A stretch of DNA of 64,000 nt from an uncultured Eubacteriales bacterium. GTDB lineage: Bacteria; Bacillota; Clostridia; Oscillospirales; Oscillospiraceae. Positions 16,101-24,153 of the stretch are shown piece by piece (the first letter of the stretch is position 1; each line of letters starts with the position of its first letter). The translations under genes were made by a program, and so were the position numbers. The notes beneath the pieces were generated by a model. It searched no databases and was not told the origin of the DNA. It saw nothing but the letters and a program-made list of their open reading frames with translations. Location: assembly GCA_900544975.1 (NCBI GenBank), contig UQXI01000001.1, forward strand, positions 62,001 to 126,000, given 5' to 3'.

Positions 16101-19100
16101 CAGCGGCCAACGGACATGTCAAAAGCAAGGAAGCTGGGAAGCCCTTGCCCCTGGCCCACCTGGAGATTGATCTCATAAGTGGTCACGTTCATGGCATAGT
16201 CTGCCACCTGAAGCAAGAACTTGCTGCCATTGACCCCGTTCAGATCCAGGGAAAAGGACCGGGTCTCACCGGCGTCGGCGTCCGCCGCTGCACCGGCCTG
16301 CGCCAGCACCGCAGTCCCCGTGATGTTGTACAGTACCACAGCGGCCACATACTGGTTATCCCAGGCCTCCACAGTCAGGGCGTTGTTCAGCATATCCAGC
16401 TGCAACCCCTCCATGCTGGGCGCTGTGTTGTCCACAGTGAGGGGTATCTTCAGGGAAGCGCCCTGGCCCAGGGTCTCCCAATCCACATTGCCCTCGCCGT
16501 CCACATACAGATCCGGCGCCAGGGTCAAGGCCAGCTCCAGCTGCGTGCCCTCGGACAAATCCTTGGGCGTCCAGTTCAGATTTACGGTTCGGCCAAACTC
16601 CTGCCAATAGCCCAGGTTGGGATAGTAGAACGCACCCGTAACAGGGCCGGTGGCGCTCTCCGCCAGGATCTCGCCGGTGGCGGCATCGCACACGGTAAAC
16701 CGGGAGTCCGCCCCATTGCGAACGGCCGTGAAGCTCACTTTTTTGACGGTATCGCCCCGCTGGCTGTTGATGGCATTGCGCTCCGGCAGATAGACTGCAT
16801 CCGGAATCAGAGGATTGCCTCCCAGGTGGAACTCCCGCTCAGGCCGGTCGCCATAAGAAACTGCAAACGCATTGACCTGCTGGTCGCCCAGATAGGGGGT
16901 TCTTTTCTCCTGTCCAGTGGCATACTCCGGATAGGAACCCACCTCAAACATCGAACCGTCTGTCCAGCTGCCATAGAAGGCCAGCACAGGAATGGAGTGG
17001 CTGGTACCAGCGACGCCCTCTTCCGTGGCAACTGCCTCGGCGCGGACATAGGCCTCCACATAAGCGCCGCCGGTGTAATAGGCGTCCAGGAATTCCTTCT
17101 GCGCCTGGGTCAGCCGAATGGTGACTGCGATGGTCACAGAGCCCCCGGCGGGCACCGTCACCGTGTCCTTCCCCAGCTTGCTGGCAAAGAGATGGACGTC
17201 ATAGGTATCCACCACGCCGTTGCCGTCCAAGTCTCCATGTTCCTCGTTTTGGATGGAATCCCGAGTCCCGGTAACATAGTCCAGCAGCGCCTGGCCATCG
17301 GCAGAGTCCACCTGACCGTCGCCGTTGAAGTCGCAGACTGCCATCTCACCGGCGGAATTGACAGGCGCGCCGCCTGCGGTCCAGGTCACGTCCGCTTCCA
17401 GTTCCGCCGTCTGGGTGTCCATGTACAGGGCCATTTCCTCTGGATTTTCCTGTGCATTGGCATAATACTGGAAGGCGTCTTGGGTAAAAACGTCGGCAGA
17501 CAGAGCGAAGACCCGCTCCCGGTCCTCCAGATTGTGAATGTCAAATTGGAAGCGGTATTCGCCGCTGCGCTCCCGGTCCTCGCCCAGCTCCGCCTTGACC
17601 TTGCCGTCTGGCTGGCCGTTCATCAGAACATAGGAATCTGCGCTGATGGCAGCGGCCGCATCCACCAGACCCGCCCCCTGCTGGATCACAGGGTAATACC
17701 TGCCATCGGCGTCCCGCATGGGCACGGCGGTGGACATCAGCAGGCTCTGGGCCAGGGCGCGGTTGGTGAGACCGTCCTGCTCCAGTCCCCGTGCCTCTAT
17801 GGCCTGGAGCACCAGGGCGGAGATGCCGGCAATCTGAGGCGCAGCCATGGAGGTGCCGCTCATAAGCTCGTACTGGTCTGTCTCCTGCAAAGCGCCGTTC
17901 AGAGAGTAGATATTGCCGCCAGGGGCGGTGATCTCCGGTTTTAAAGTCAGATTTCCAGGCACGCCCCAAGAACTGAAGGAGCTCATGGTCAGGTAGGGAG
18001 AATGACTGCATTCCGCAGACAGGCTGCTCCAGATGGTAACGCTGCCGGTGTAATAGGCTCTGCCGTCCTGGGTCGCAGCGGCTTGGGCTTGCTCCCGGAT
18101 CCAGGTCCCCTCCTCCTGGGTGATGGAAATGCAGGGCGCCTGGCCTGTGTAACCGGTCAGGTCCATGTTGATGGTACCGGCCTGATTGTTGTAAATCACC
18201 GTGGCAATGGCGCCCTGGCTCACCGCCAGATTGGCCTTGTCCGCAAAAGAGGTAGAACCCCGGGAGACAAATACCACCTTGCCGGACACATCCACACCGG
18301 CATAGTCTCCAGCCTCGCCAATGGTGGGCAGCAGCACAAAGTCATAGGTCGTGCCGCTGCCATCTTCCGTGGGATCCAGGGTGTACAGAGGCTGATTGCC
18401 AAAGCCAGTCGGCTCTCCATAGCTGAAGCTCCGGCCCTCCACCGTAAAGGGCCTGCTCACCATGCCGTCATTGTCCACAGAGGCCACCGTCAAGGCGTTG
18501 GCATAGGACCCCGGGGAACCGCCGGTATAGAAATTGGGATTGTCCAGATACGGATAGCCAAAGGTCTGGCCGGACTCTGCCCAATAGCTGTTGTTGCCCA
18601 TGGAGATGGCCACAACCGTATCGGTCTCGGTCAGGGAATTCAGTAGGCCCGCATAGGTGTCATTCCGGGGCTCGCCAGGGGCGGCGCTGCCCAGAGACAG
18701 ATTGACCGAATCACAGCCCAGCACAATGGCGTCCTCAATGGCGGCCATGTAGTCGGAGTCATACGCGCCGCCGTATTTGCCAAAGACCTTCATCACCAGA
18801 ACCTGGGCGTCGGGGGCATTGCCTACCATCCGGACCGTATCCAGAGCGGAAACAAACTGGTCCTCCTGTTTCAGATAGCGGTTTGCCAGAGAAATGCCCG
18901 CCACATGGGAGCCGTGCTCCCCCTGGCTGTCGTTGTCGTGGGTAATATCCAGATCCCAGTCTATGTAGTTAAACCCAAAGGGCACCTTCAGGTTTTGGTA
19001 CAGGTCCGCTGCAGTGAGGCCCTCATACCGTTTGGTTGCGTTCAGCTTGTCCATCACCGAGGCAATTTCGGCCTCGTCCAACACGCCGATGGTCTGGAGG

Positions 19101-19819
19101 TAATCCTCGTAGGACTGCTCCGCCTTCCCAGCCTCCTCCTGGAGGGCATGGGCCAGGGCATCGGCATTCACAGACTGGTGGTCCATATCCAAGCCGGTGT
19201 CGATCACCGCAATCCGTCTGCCCGCTCCGGTGTAACCCGCTTGCCAAGCCAGGTTGGTACCGGTCATCTGGGTGGAAATGGCGGTCATCGGCATGCTGAT
19301 TTCGCTGGCAGCCGATTCCTGGGGCTCATACCGGGTTTCCAGGACCACCTGTTCCACCTCTGGCAGCTGCTCAATCCCCGCAATCTGGCCATACTCCACA
19401 TTGGCGGAGATGGCATTGGCCGCCAGGGTCAGATTCCAGACCACATCCAGCTCTCTGCCGGTCAGCCTCTCAATGGAAGAAGTGACTTTGCCCTGCAAAT
19501 CCACAAGGGCGTCCCGGTAAGCCACCGCTGCCGTATCTGTTGCAATGGCTTGGGTGGAGTAGCCCGCCTCCAGCGTCGAGGCCTTTTTCAGGAAAATGGA
19601 GACCCGGACCAAATCCGTATCGACATGGTCCGTCTCATTTGTTTGAGATTCCACAAATGGCTCCTGCAGGCTTGCGGATACCTGGCGGTGATCCACCTGG
19701 GTGAAGCTGGGCCTTGTGCCGCCAGTGCCAACAGCGCGGGCAGGGGCGGCCAAGCCGCACAACAACGCAACTGCAAGCAGCAGCGATAGCAAGCGGATGG
19801 GCAAATGCATCTTCTTCAT
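13106..19819 (-). CDS. Giant surface serine protease 1: S8 peptidase with dockerin-like, Ig-like, cohesin-like and three SLH modules
   Basis: A 2237-residue protein from ATG 19819 (AAAGGAG nine bases before). Signal peptide about 1-29. A propeptide-like region follows to about 190. The subtilisin domain has D207 (RIAVIDTG), H302 (GEHGSHVAG) and S657 (SGTSMAAP), with a PA-type insert at about 490-570, so the triad is complete. After a lactocepin/C5a-type Fn3-like domain, interrupted by two calcium loops of a dockerin (D830-D841, D863-D874), come a WD/PQQ-like repeat region (about 1225-1440), a BIG2 Ig-like domain (about 1452-1535), another propeller-like stretch, a cohesin-like domain (about 1870-1975), two CxxCG ribbon repeats (about 1985-2045) and three SLH domains (about 2055-2237). 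It is presumably bound to secondary cell wall polymer and degrades extracellular protein or peptide. The gene is monocistronic. Confidence 0.9.
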   Translation of the reverse strand: MKKMHLPIRLLSLLLAVALLCGLAAPARAVGTGGTRPSFTQVDHRQVSASLQEPFVESQTNETDHVDTDLVRVSIFLKKASTLEAGYSTQAIATDTAAVAYRDALVDLQGKVTSSIERLTGRELDVVWNLTLAANAISANVEYGQIAGIEQLPEVEQVVLETRYEPQESAASEISMPMTAISTQMTGTNLAWQAGYTGAGRRIAVIDTGLDMDHQSVNADALAHALQEEAGKAEQSYEDYLQTIGVLDEAEIASVMDKLNATKRYEGLTAADLYQNLKVPFGFNYIDWDLDITHDNDSQGEHGSHVAGISLANRYLKQEDQFVSALDTVRMVGNAPDAQVLVMKVFGKYGGAYDSDYMAAIEDAIVLGCDSVNLSLGSAAPGEPRNDTYAGLLNSLTETDTVVAISMGNNSYWAESGQTFGYPYLDNPNFYTGGSPGSYANALTVASVDNDGMVSRPFTVEGRSFSYGEPTGFGNQPLYTLDPTEDGSGTTYDFVLLPTIGEAGDYAGVDVSGKVVFVSRGSTSFADKANLAVSQGAIATVIYNNQAGTINMDLTGYTGQAPCISITQEEGTWIREQAQAAATQDGRAYYTGSVTIWSSLSAECSHSPYLTMSSFSSWGVPGNLTLKPEITAPGGNIYSLNGALQETDQYELMSGTSMAAPQIAGISALVLQAIEARGLEQDGLTNRALAQSLLMSTAVPMRDADGRYYPVIQQGAGLVDAAAAISADSYVLMNGQPDGKVKAELGEDRERSGEYRFQFDIHNLEDRERVFALSADVFTQDAFQYYANAQENPEEMALYMDTQTAELEADVTWTAGGAPVNSAGEMAVCDFNGDGQVDSADGQALLDYVTGTRDSIQNEEHGDLDGNGVVDTYDVHLFASKLGKDTVTVPAGGSVTIAVTIRLTQAQKEFLDAYYTGGAYVEAYVRAEAVATEEGVAGTSHSIPVLAFYGSWTDGSMFEVGSYPEYATGQEKRTPYLGDQQVNAFAVSYGDRPEREFHLGGNPLIPDAVYLPERNAINSQRGDTVKKVSFTAVRNGADSRFTVCDAATGEILAESATGPVTGAFYYPNLGYWQEFGRTVNLNWTPKDLSEGTQLELALTLAPDLYVDGEGNVDWETLGQGASLKIPLTVDNTAPSMEGLQLDMLNNALTVEAWDNQYVAAVVLYNITGTAVLAQAGAAADADAGETRSFSLDLNGVNGSKFLLQVADYAMNVTTYEINLQVGQGQGLPSFLAFDMSVGRWVSFDKDATRWDLVDHANSDFHFHAATIADHLVFASTDRGLLYVMPETDLGDVTYVARTGKDFTDLAYNKADGLLYGVFENTLMSIDKLTGEVTEIGEIGVDTNTLACDGAGTFYCSKYGTGEVYTFTLDTLSEPALVVATNLSGSHNLQAMEVDPNSGLLYWSSYYYYTAYFLEIDPKAGAYVRYNDLNHELCCLLIPENASGGGWAQPTDQVRSVQISSTNRSIVLENTAQLSATVLPWTATDRSVIWSSSDPSVATVDQQGLVTGLTEGECVITATAKLDPTVSASCKVTVETVKATLEGVLRNPDGDTVLFHWNLEEESTWSQTRKLDTTLSTATYDKAGDKLYVLDAAGVAKDMRMHQVDRATGEILGTVAPCAWRDPLVSVAALEQSTPEAPHVAAMSSDSFYYPLNPMEEGFDGFGGGFSFLSRLSESTGGTKLVAMAANGTTLNQYGTVCDVIYILDDAGYMWILEAPKRGSYGFSFVPTDLSVDFPMYEKLQYCSMVAGDDGNLYLSRFTGDGTEIYRLSWDAEQGMFVSALVTNMGSGVWPAALYAVKQNGTAAESAIYVPETPMFTVEAEPGSVVEISDTAIERVAPGGTLHVAHTGAAPRQDLDRLPVSLQSVGHQTECTGKTVTLTMTADDATTNGLIALDYDPDCLSLEGADSQAAYSSFHKETGRVTFGYANSEAVPAGTVLATLTFRAEEETEATFAITKLQNNDLHLNETEEVTLTVPEHAYEETVVPATCTEGGYTQRTCQTCGKSYRDCFTEALGHAWSDWTESKAPTCTRTGEEMRTCASCGETETRLTAADSSHCPSEAFHDLDCTRWYHEGVDFVLRTGIMKGVGVDRFLPNGTLTRGQMVTVLYRMADEPETAETTPFTDVNMDRYYGNAIAWAAENGIAKGVTDTRFAPDAAVTREQMVTFLARYAKYSGQDVQKTADLTEFDDWGRISNYAKEPMAWAVECGILTGMDGLLNPRGNATRAQIATVLLRYSEII

Positions 19820-19972
19820 GTTTTTACTCCTTTTCTTTGCCGATTTTACCGGCGGAATTATATCCACGCAGAGGGCTGCGTAAGATATCGGTTCCAGCAG
19901 CGGATGTCTCTGTACAGCGGACAGATTTTCACTCCGCAAAATCGCTACCTCTTTTTTCCAAATCTTGTTTAC

Positions 19973-20001
19973 ATTGTAACACTTTGCTTCTCTTTTTGCA
20001 A
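19973..20001 (-). promoter_or_regulatory. Promoter for surface protease 1
   Basis: On the minus strand TTGCAA (19996-20001), 17 bp and TACAAT (19973-19978). This leaves a 5' leader of about 150 nt before the ATG, long enough to fold. The 350 bp further upstream (to 20351) hold no gene that I can support. Confidence 0.6.
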
Positions 20002-20351
20002 TGGCTGACCCACAGAATTTGCGCCCCAAAAGCAGAACTTACAAAACGCAAAAAACGCAGAAATCTGTACGCAGATGGTTCAAAAGTGCAAATTGATCCA
20101 TTCTCACCAGAGTCGCGCGAAATCCGTAGTTTGCATAGATCTCGAAATCCCAACTTTCTTCCAAAAAACATGTGCGCCACCGAAACACACTGCACCAGTT
20201 TCTTCCTGGTTTTCGCCTACCTGCCAATCCTGTTTCAATCAAAAAGCCCGGTGCAAAACGGACCGACCACATCGTCCGCATTGACACCAGGCTCAAAATC
20301 ATGTATTCACTTTCCTCATGGGTTGGACCGAAGTCCCCTTCCAGACTGCAT

Positions 20352-21131
20352 TCAATCAAACGCCAGCCCAAAATAAGCAGGAGGCGGCCCCTGCCAGGAG
20401 GCCAAGGGCAGGAACATGGCGAATGGGCGGCCCTTGGCATAGGGAACCCGAAAGACGCCCTCCTCCGCCCGCAGTGCCTTGAGGATCCTGGGCGCTGCGG
20501 CAATGGGGTCCCGGCATAGAAGCTCCAGGGCCTGAATGGCGCCGTCCTCCTGCCGGGCCGCGGTCAGGAGCAGGTCCTTTCCGGCGTAAAGCCGGGCAAG
20601 GCTCGCCTGGAATTCCAGGCTGACGCCCTCCTGCCGGACGCCGCCGGGGGGCAGCAGCCCCTGCCGGAGCTCCCCATACCGCCTGGGACTCACCGGCTTC
20701 AGGGGTAGCGCCGGGCCAGCGGCCCGGACCCGCATCCGGCCCTGGGGACAGCAAGGCGTATAACCCAACCGGCCATAAAACCGAAACAGCGGAGCGCTGC
20801 CTGGCACCAGGAGGATGCCGCCACACCCATCGGCCTCCAGAAGCGCCCGGGTATCGGCCATCAGACCTCGGCACAGTCCCCTGCCCTGAAGCCGGGCGGC
20901 CGTCGCCACACCATAGAAATAGGCCAGGCGCTGCTCCCCGCAGGAAGCGGAAAACCAGTACAGCGCCGCACCCACCGCTCCATCTACCACAGCGACACGG
21001 CTGTGCTCCGGGGCAAAGGCCACGCTGAAAAACTGGTCCAGAAAGGAATCCCCATCTCCAAAGGCCTCCTTCCACAGTTCACGCAGAGCGGGAAGATCCT
21101 CCCGATTCCCAAAACGATACTCACACTGCAT
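20352..21131 (-). CDS. GNAT-family N-acetyltransferase
   Basis: A 259-residue protein starting MQCEYRFGNREDLPALRELW at ATG 21131, with AGAGGAT before it. The acetyl-CoA-binding region is visible at about residues 68-100 (AYFYGVATAARLQGRGLCRGLM), followed by LVPGSAPLFRFYGRLGY, a typical GNAT beta5-alpha4 element. The C-terminal 120 residues (an SCP2-like or second GNAT-like half) are not recognised. It overlaps the 3' end of the DUF2156 gene by 11 bp, so the two are co-translated. Substrate unknown. Confidence 0.82.
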   Translation of the reverse strand: MQCEYRFGNREDLPALRELWKEAFGDGDSFLDQFFSVAFAPEHSRVAVVDGAVGAALYWFSASCGEQRLAYFYGVATAARLQGRGLCRGLMADTRALLEADGCGGILLVPGSAPLFRFYGRLGYTPCCPQGRMRVRAAGPALPLKPVSPRRYGELRQGLLPPGGVRQEGVSLEFQASLARLYAGKDLLLTAARQEDGAIQALELLCRDPIAAAPRILKALRAEEGVFRVPYAKGRPFAMFLPLASWQGPPPAYFGLAFD

Positions 21132-22032
21132 CGATATCCTCTTTCCATGTGCACCAATACTGCTCCACCATCCGGTCCGGATGGTAAGACTCCTTGGCCT
21201 TCCGCAGGCCTGCAAGGCCCAAATCATCCTCCCGGTCCAAATACTGCACCTGGGGATACTTCTCCCGGATATACCGGGCAAAGGTCCGATTGATCATGGC
21301 GTAATCTCCGGGGACCTCCCCCAAAGCCTTTTCAAAATTCACATCATAGACTCCCGGAGTCAGAAGACTTCCGATGGTCATGGCAATGGGCCTGTCCCCA
21401 TTCAGAAGCACCAGACCATCCAGACCCAGAGCGTCATAATTCCGGAAGGCCCGGTCCAGCGCCAGCTGCTCCAGATGATACTGCATGTGGGGATCCGCCT
21501 CCAGATGGGACCGGTACCACCGGTCCAGCAGATCCCGGCAGGCGGGGATCCAGTCCGGGGTGATGGGCTCGGCGCGCCAATCCGGGCAGCTCTCCAAAAA
21601 GCGGTGGATGTGATTCCGCTTTTGCTGGTACTTTTTCCCCTTCAGGTCGGCCAGATGGTCGATTTCATACAGGTAGTCAAACCCATCCCGGTCCGGGCAG
21701 AATTTGAACTGCCCCGGGTAAATCTCCTCCACCGCCCGGCAGTCCGCCACCGACATGCTGGTGAGGCGAAAGGGAATCTCCCGCTCCTTGGCGTCGGCCC
21801 GGAGGGCCTCCAGCACCGGCTTCAGAGGGCCGTGCCCTGAAGGGAAGAGATACATGCTGTGCCCATAGAAATGGGAGAACACCACCAGATACCCCTCCAC
21901 AAAAGCGGCATGTTGGCGCCCCCACAGGTATAGATTAACAAAGGAATACTCACAGCCCAGACGCCCGGCCCGGTGGAACCAGTCAAAGACCTCCTGCCGC
22001 CGGGTCAGGTCCAGACGTTTGAACGCAATCAT
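21121..22032 (-). CDS. DUF2156 / phosphatidylglycerol-lysyltransferase-type C-terminal domain protein
   Basis: A 303-residue soluble protein resembling the GNAT-fold catalytic half of MprF-type aminoacyl-phosphatidylglycerol synthases, without the membrane half. Signs are YSFVNLYLWG near 29, FDYLYEIDHLADLKGKKYQQ near 128 followed by KRNHIHRF, and VNFEKALGEVPGDYAMINR near 232, then YLDREDDLGLAGLRKAKESY near 264. Such stand-alone proteins are common in Clostridia and usually paired with a GNAT, as here. Lipid aminoacylation is a family-based guess; other aminoacyl acceptors are possible. Confidence 0.85.
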   Translation of the reverse strand: MIAFKRLDLTRRQEVFDWFHRAGRLGCEYSFVNLYLWGRQHAAFVEGYLVVFSHFYGHSMYLFPSGHGPLKPVLEALRADAKEREIPFRLTSMSVADCRAVEEIYPGQFKFCPDRDGFDYLYEIDHLADLKGKKYQQKRNHIHRFLESCPDWRAEPITPDWIPACRDLLDRWYRSHLEADPHMQYHLEQLALDRAFRNYDALGLDGLVLLNGDRPIAMTIGSLLTPGVYDVNFEKALGEVPGDYAMINRTFARYIREKYPQVQYLDREDDLGLAGLRKAKESYHPDRMVEQYWCTWKEDIDAV

Positions 22033-22286
22033 ATCATAGCTCCTCTATTTCAATATTGTCTGGGACTAGTATAACACCTTCCAAGCAAAATAACAAGGGA
22101 GCAGCCACGCATCAACCCACAGCACATGAAAACCTCAAAAATATTGCAATTTCATGCCTCCTGTCAGGTAGAAAGGGGGTGTATTCTACGGCAACGCCAA
22201 AGAGTCCATTCACACACCGCATCAGGATCTCACTGTAGGGGAAGAGATTGCAAAGACGGTAATTTTCCGGTTGACCAGCTGCCTGC

Positions 22287-22317
22287 GGGGCGGAATGGCC
22301 AAGGCCATTCCCTACGT
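22287..22317. repeat. REP-like palindrome
   Basis: The perfect palindrome GGAATGGCCAAGGCCATTCC (22292-22311) is flanked by GGGGC on one side and CTACG on the other, the same outer design (GTAGGG...GCCCC) as the other short repeats. It lies in the 380-bp gap between the MATE gene and the DUF2156 gene; I see nothing else definite there. Confidence 0.6.
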
Positions 22318-22416
22318 CTTGCACCATCTCGCTGCTTCACCGCAGGGGCAGACACATAGGCCCCCCAGTAGAAAAAACCTACACAATGCTTCCGCCCTTA
22401 CGGCGAACGGGAAGGC

Positions 22417-23769
22417 CTATGCAAGATTCTTCCTGCATCTTTTTGAGACCACGAAATAACTGGGGACCAGAATCAGATCCGCGCCGGCCCATGCCAGAAC
22501 TTCCGCATAGAAAATGCCCGCCTGCCCCATGGCCATCGGCAGCAGCAACGCCGCGCCGGTGCGCATCACAAATTCCGAGACGCCGGAGAGCATGGGAAGC
22601 ACCGTGTTCCCCATCCCCTGGACGCAGGAGCGGGTGACATGCAGCACATACAAAACCGGCAGGCACCCGCTCATGATGACTAGATACCGATAGGCAACCT
22701 GGGTGGCAGCCTCTACCTCTTGCGGTGTGCCGGAAATAAAGCAGCCGACAATCCACCTGCCAAAGCCAATCATCACAGCGGCGATGATGCAGGAGGTCGC
22801 CATAGCCAAGCCAATGGCGGCGCGCTGACCGGCGCGAATTCGCTCGATTTTCCTTGCCCCCAGATTCTGCCCCACATAGGAAATCATGGCATAGCCATAG
22901 GAGGTTGCCGCAATCTCCAAAATGCCGTAGAGCTTGTTGGTTGCAGTGAAGCCGGCAATGAAAATCATACCAAATCCATTGACGACAGACTGCACGATCA
23001 TCCCGCCGACGGAGATAATGGCGTTCTGAAATGCCATGGGGAAGCCCAACTGCAAAAGCTGTCCCGCCTGAGACCAGTCCAGGCGGAAATCCTCCCGCTG
23101 CATGTTCAAAATGGGAATCTTCCTCAGATGCCACAGGCAGTACCCGGCTGCGAAAACCTGGGCAATCAGCGTTGCCACTGCTGCCCCTGCGATTCCCCAG
23201 TGGAACACCAGCACAAACAGCAGATCCAGCGAAATGTTGATGCAGCTGGCAACGATCATCGCATACAACGGCGTCTTACTGTCCCCCAGGGAGCGAATCA
23301 TGCCGGCAAAGAGGTTATAGGCCATGACAATGGGAACACCGCCAAACATGATTCGAAGATACAGCACCGTATTCCCCTTGATGGCGTCCGGCGTTTGCAG
23401 AAGTCCCAGAATGGGAACCACCGCCACCTGCCCCAAAGCCACCAGCACCAACGCGCTGATGGCGGAAAGCACCGCTGAGGCGCCGATTGTGCGGCGAAGA
23501 TGCCCCATCTGCCGGGAGCCAAAATTCTGCGCCATCATAATGCCAAATCCCTGGGTCAACCCCTGAATCACACCCAGCATCATCCAGTTCAGCCAATCCG
23601 CCGCGCCCAGCGCCGCCAGCGCGCCGACCCCCAGCGCTTTTCCCACCACCGCAGTATCCACCACGGTATACATCTGCTGGAATACATTTCCAATCATCAG
23701 GGGGAGCGAAAACGACACCAGCAGGGGCAGGGGCTTGCCTGTCGTCAAATCCCGCGTCTGCGCATTCAT
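22417..23769 (-). CDS. MATE-family multidrug/cation antiporter
   Basis: A 450-residue protein with about twelve hydrophobic segments, the standard MATE size. It begins MNAQTRDLTTGKPLPLLVSF at ATG 23769 with GAGGAGGGG before it. The N-terminal LPLMIGNVFQQMYTVVDTAV is the typical NorM/DinF-like first helix, and the two homologous halves are evident (NFGSRQ... in the first; NLGARKIERIRAG in the second). The family exports cationic drugs or metabolites using Na+ or H+ gradients. It stands alone; no regulator is adjacent. Confidence 0.93.
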   Translation of the reverse strand: MNAQTRDLTTGKPLPLLVSFSLPLMIGNVFQQMYTVVDTAVVGKALGVGALAALGAADWLNWMMLGVIQGLTQGFGIMMAQNFGSRQMGHLRRTIGASAVLSAISALVLVALGQVAVVPILGLLQTPDAIKGNTVLYLRIMFGGVPIVMAYNLFAGMIRSLGDSKTPLYAMIVASCINISLDLLFVLVFHWGIAGAAVATLIAQVFAAGYCLWHLRKIPILNMQREDFRLDWSQAGQLLQLGFPMAFQNAIISVGGMIVQSVVNGFGMIFIAGFTATNKLYGILEIAATSYGYAMISYVGQNLGARKIERIRAGQRAAIGLAMATSCIIAAVMIGFGRWIVGCFISGTPQEVEAATQVAYRYLVIMSGCLPVLYVLHVTRSCVQGMGNTVLPMLSGVSEFVMRTGAALLLPMAMGQAGIFYAEVLAWAGADLILVPSYFVVSKRCRKNLA

Positions 23770-24012
23770 AGAAACCCCTCCTCTCTCAGTTCCGGCATAG
23801 TATACCATATTAAAAGCGCTTTCGCAACCGAGGCAATTCCCCCAGGGCTACCCCCAGTTTCTCTCGCTCTTGCTCCCCACTCGGCCCCGATATCCCCCGG
23901 GCAGGTATATGAGAGAAGCCTCCAGCAGAAGACAAACGTCTGCCGATTTTTGAAAGACTTCCACCATTTTCCGGAAATTCCGTCAAAAAGCACGGTGAGG
24001 GAAAAACATACA

Positions 24013-24041
24013 TTGACTTTTGCCGCCATAAAGGCTAGAAT
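24013..24041 (+). promoter_or_regulatory. Promoter for the cooS-cooC-acsB operon
   Basis: TTGACT (24013-24018), 17 bp and TAGAAT (24036-24041). The leader of about 105 nt contains a GC-rich hairpin (CGGCCGG with CCGGCCG near 24088-24116) before the ribosome binding site. Confidence 0.7.
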
Positions 24042-24153
24042 GAATGTGGGTATTGTGAAATCGTATGTCTCTATGATTTCCCGGGTCGGCCGGTTCTTCC
24101 CCATATGCCGGCCGTGCCTGCACTTCAGACAACAACATTAGGAGGAAAACACT

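Noticed and set aside
14744..17944. A 1066-codon open frame on the plus strand opposite protease 1
   Set aside because: Same reason: codon-bias shadow, no motif, no RBS.
22112..22327. A 71-codon minus-strand frame between the MATE and DUF2156 genes
   Set aside because: Its middle looks somewhat protein-like, but it spans a REP-like palindrome, lacks an RBS and resembles nothing I know; at most a remnant.
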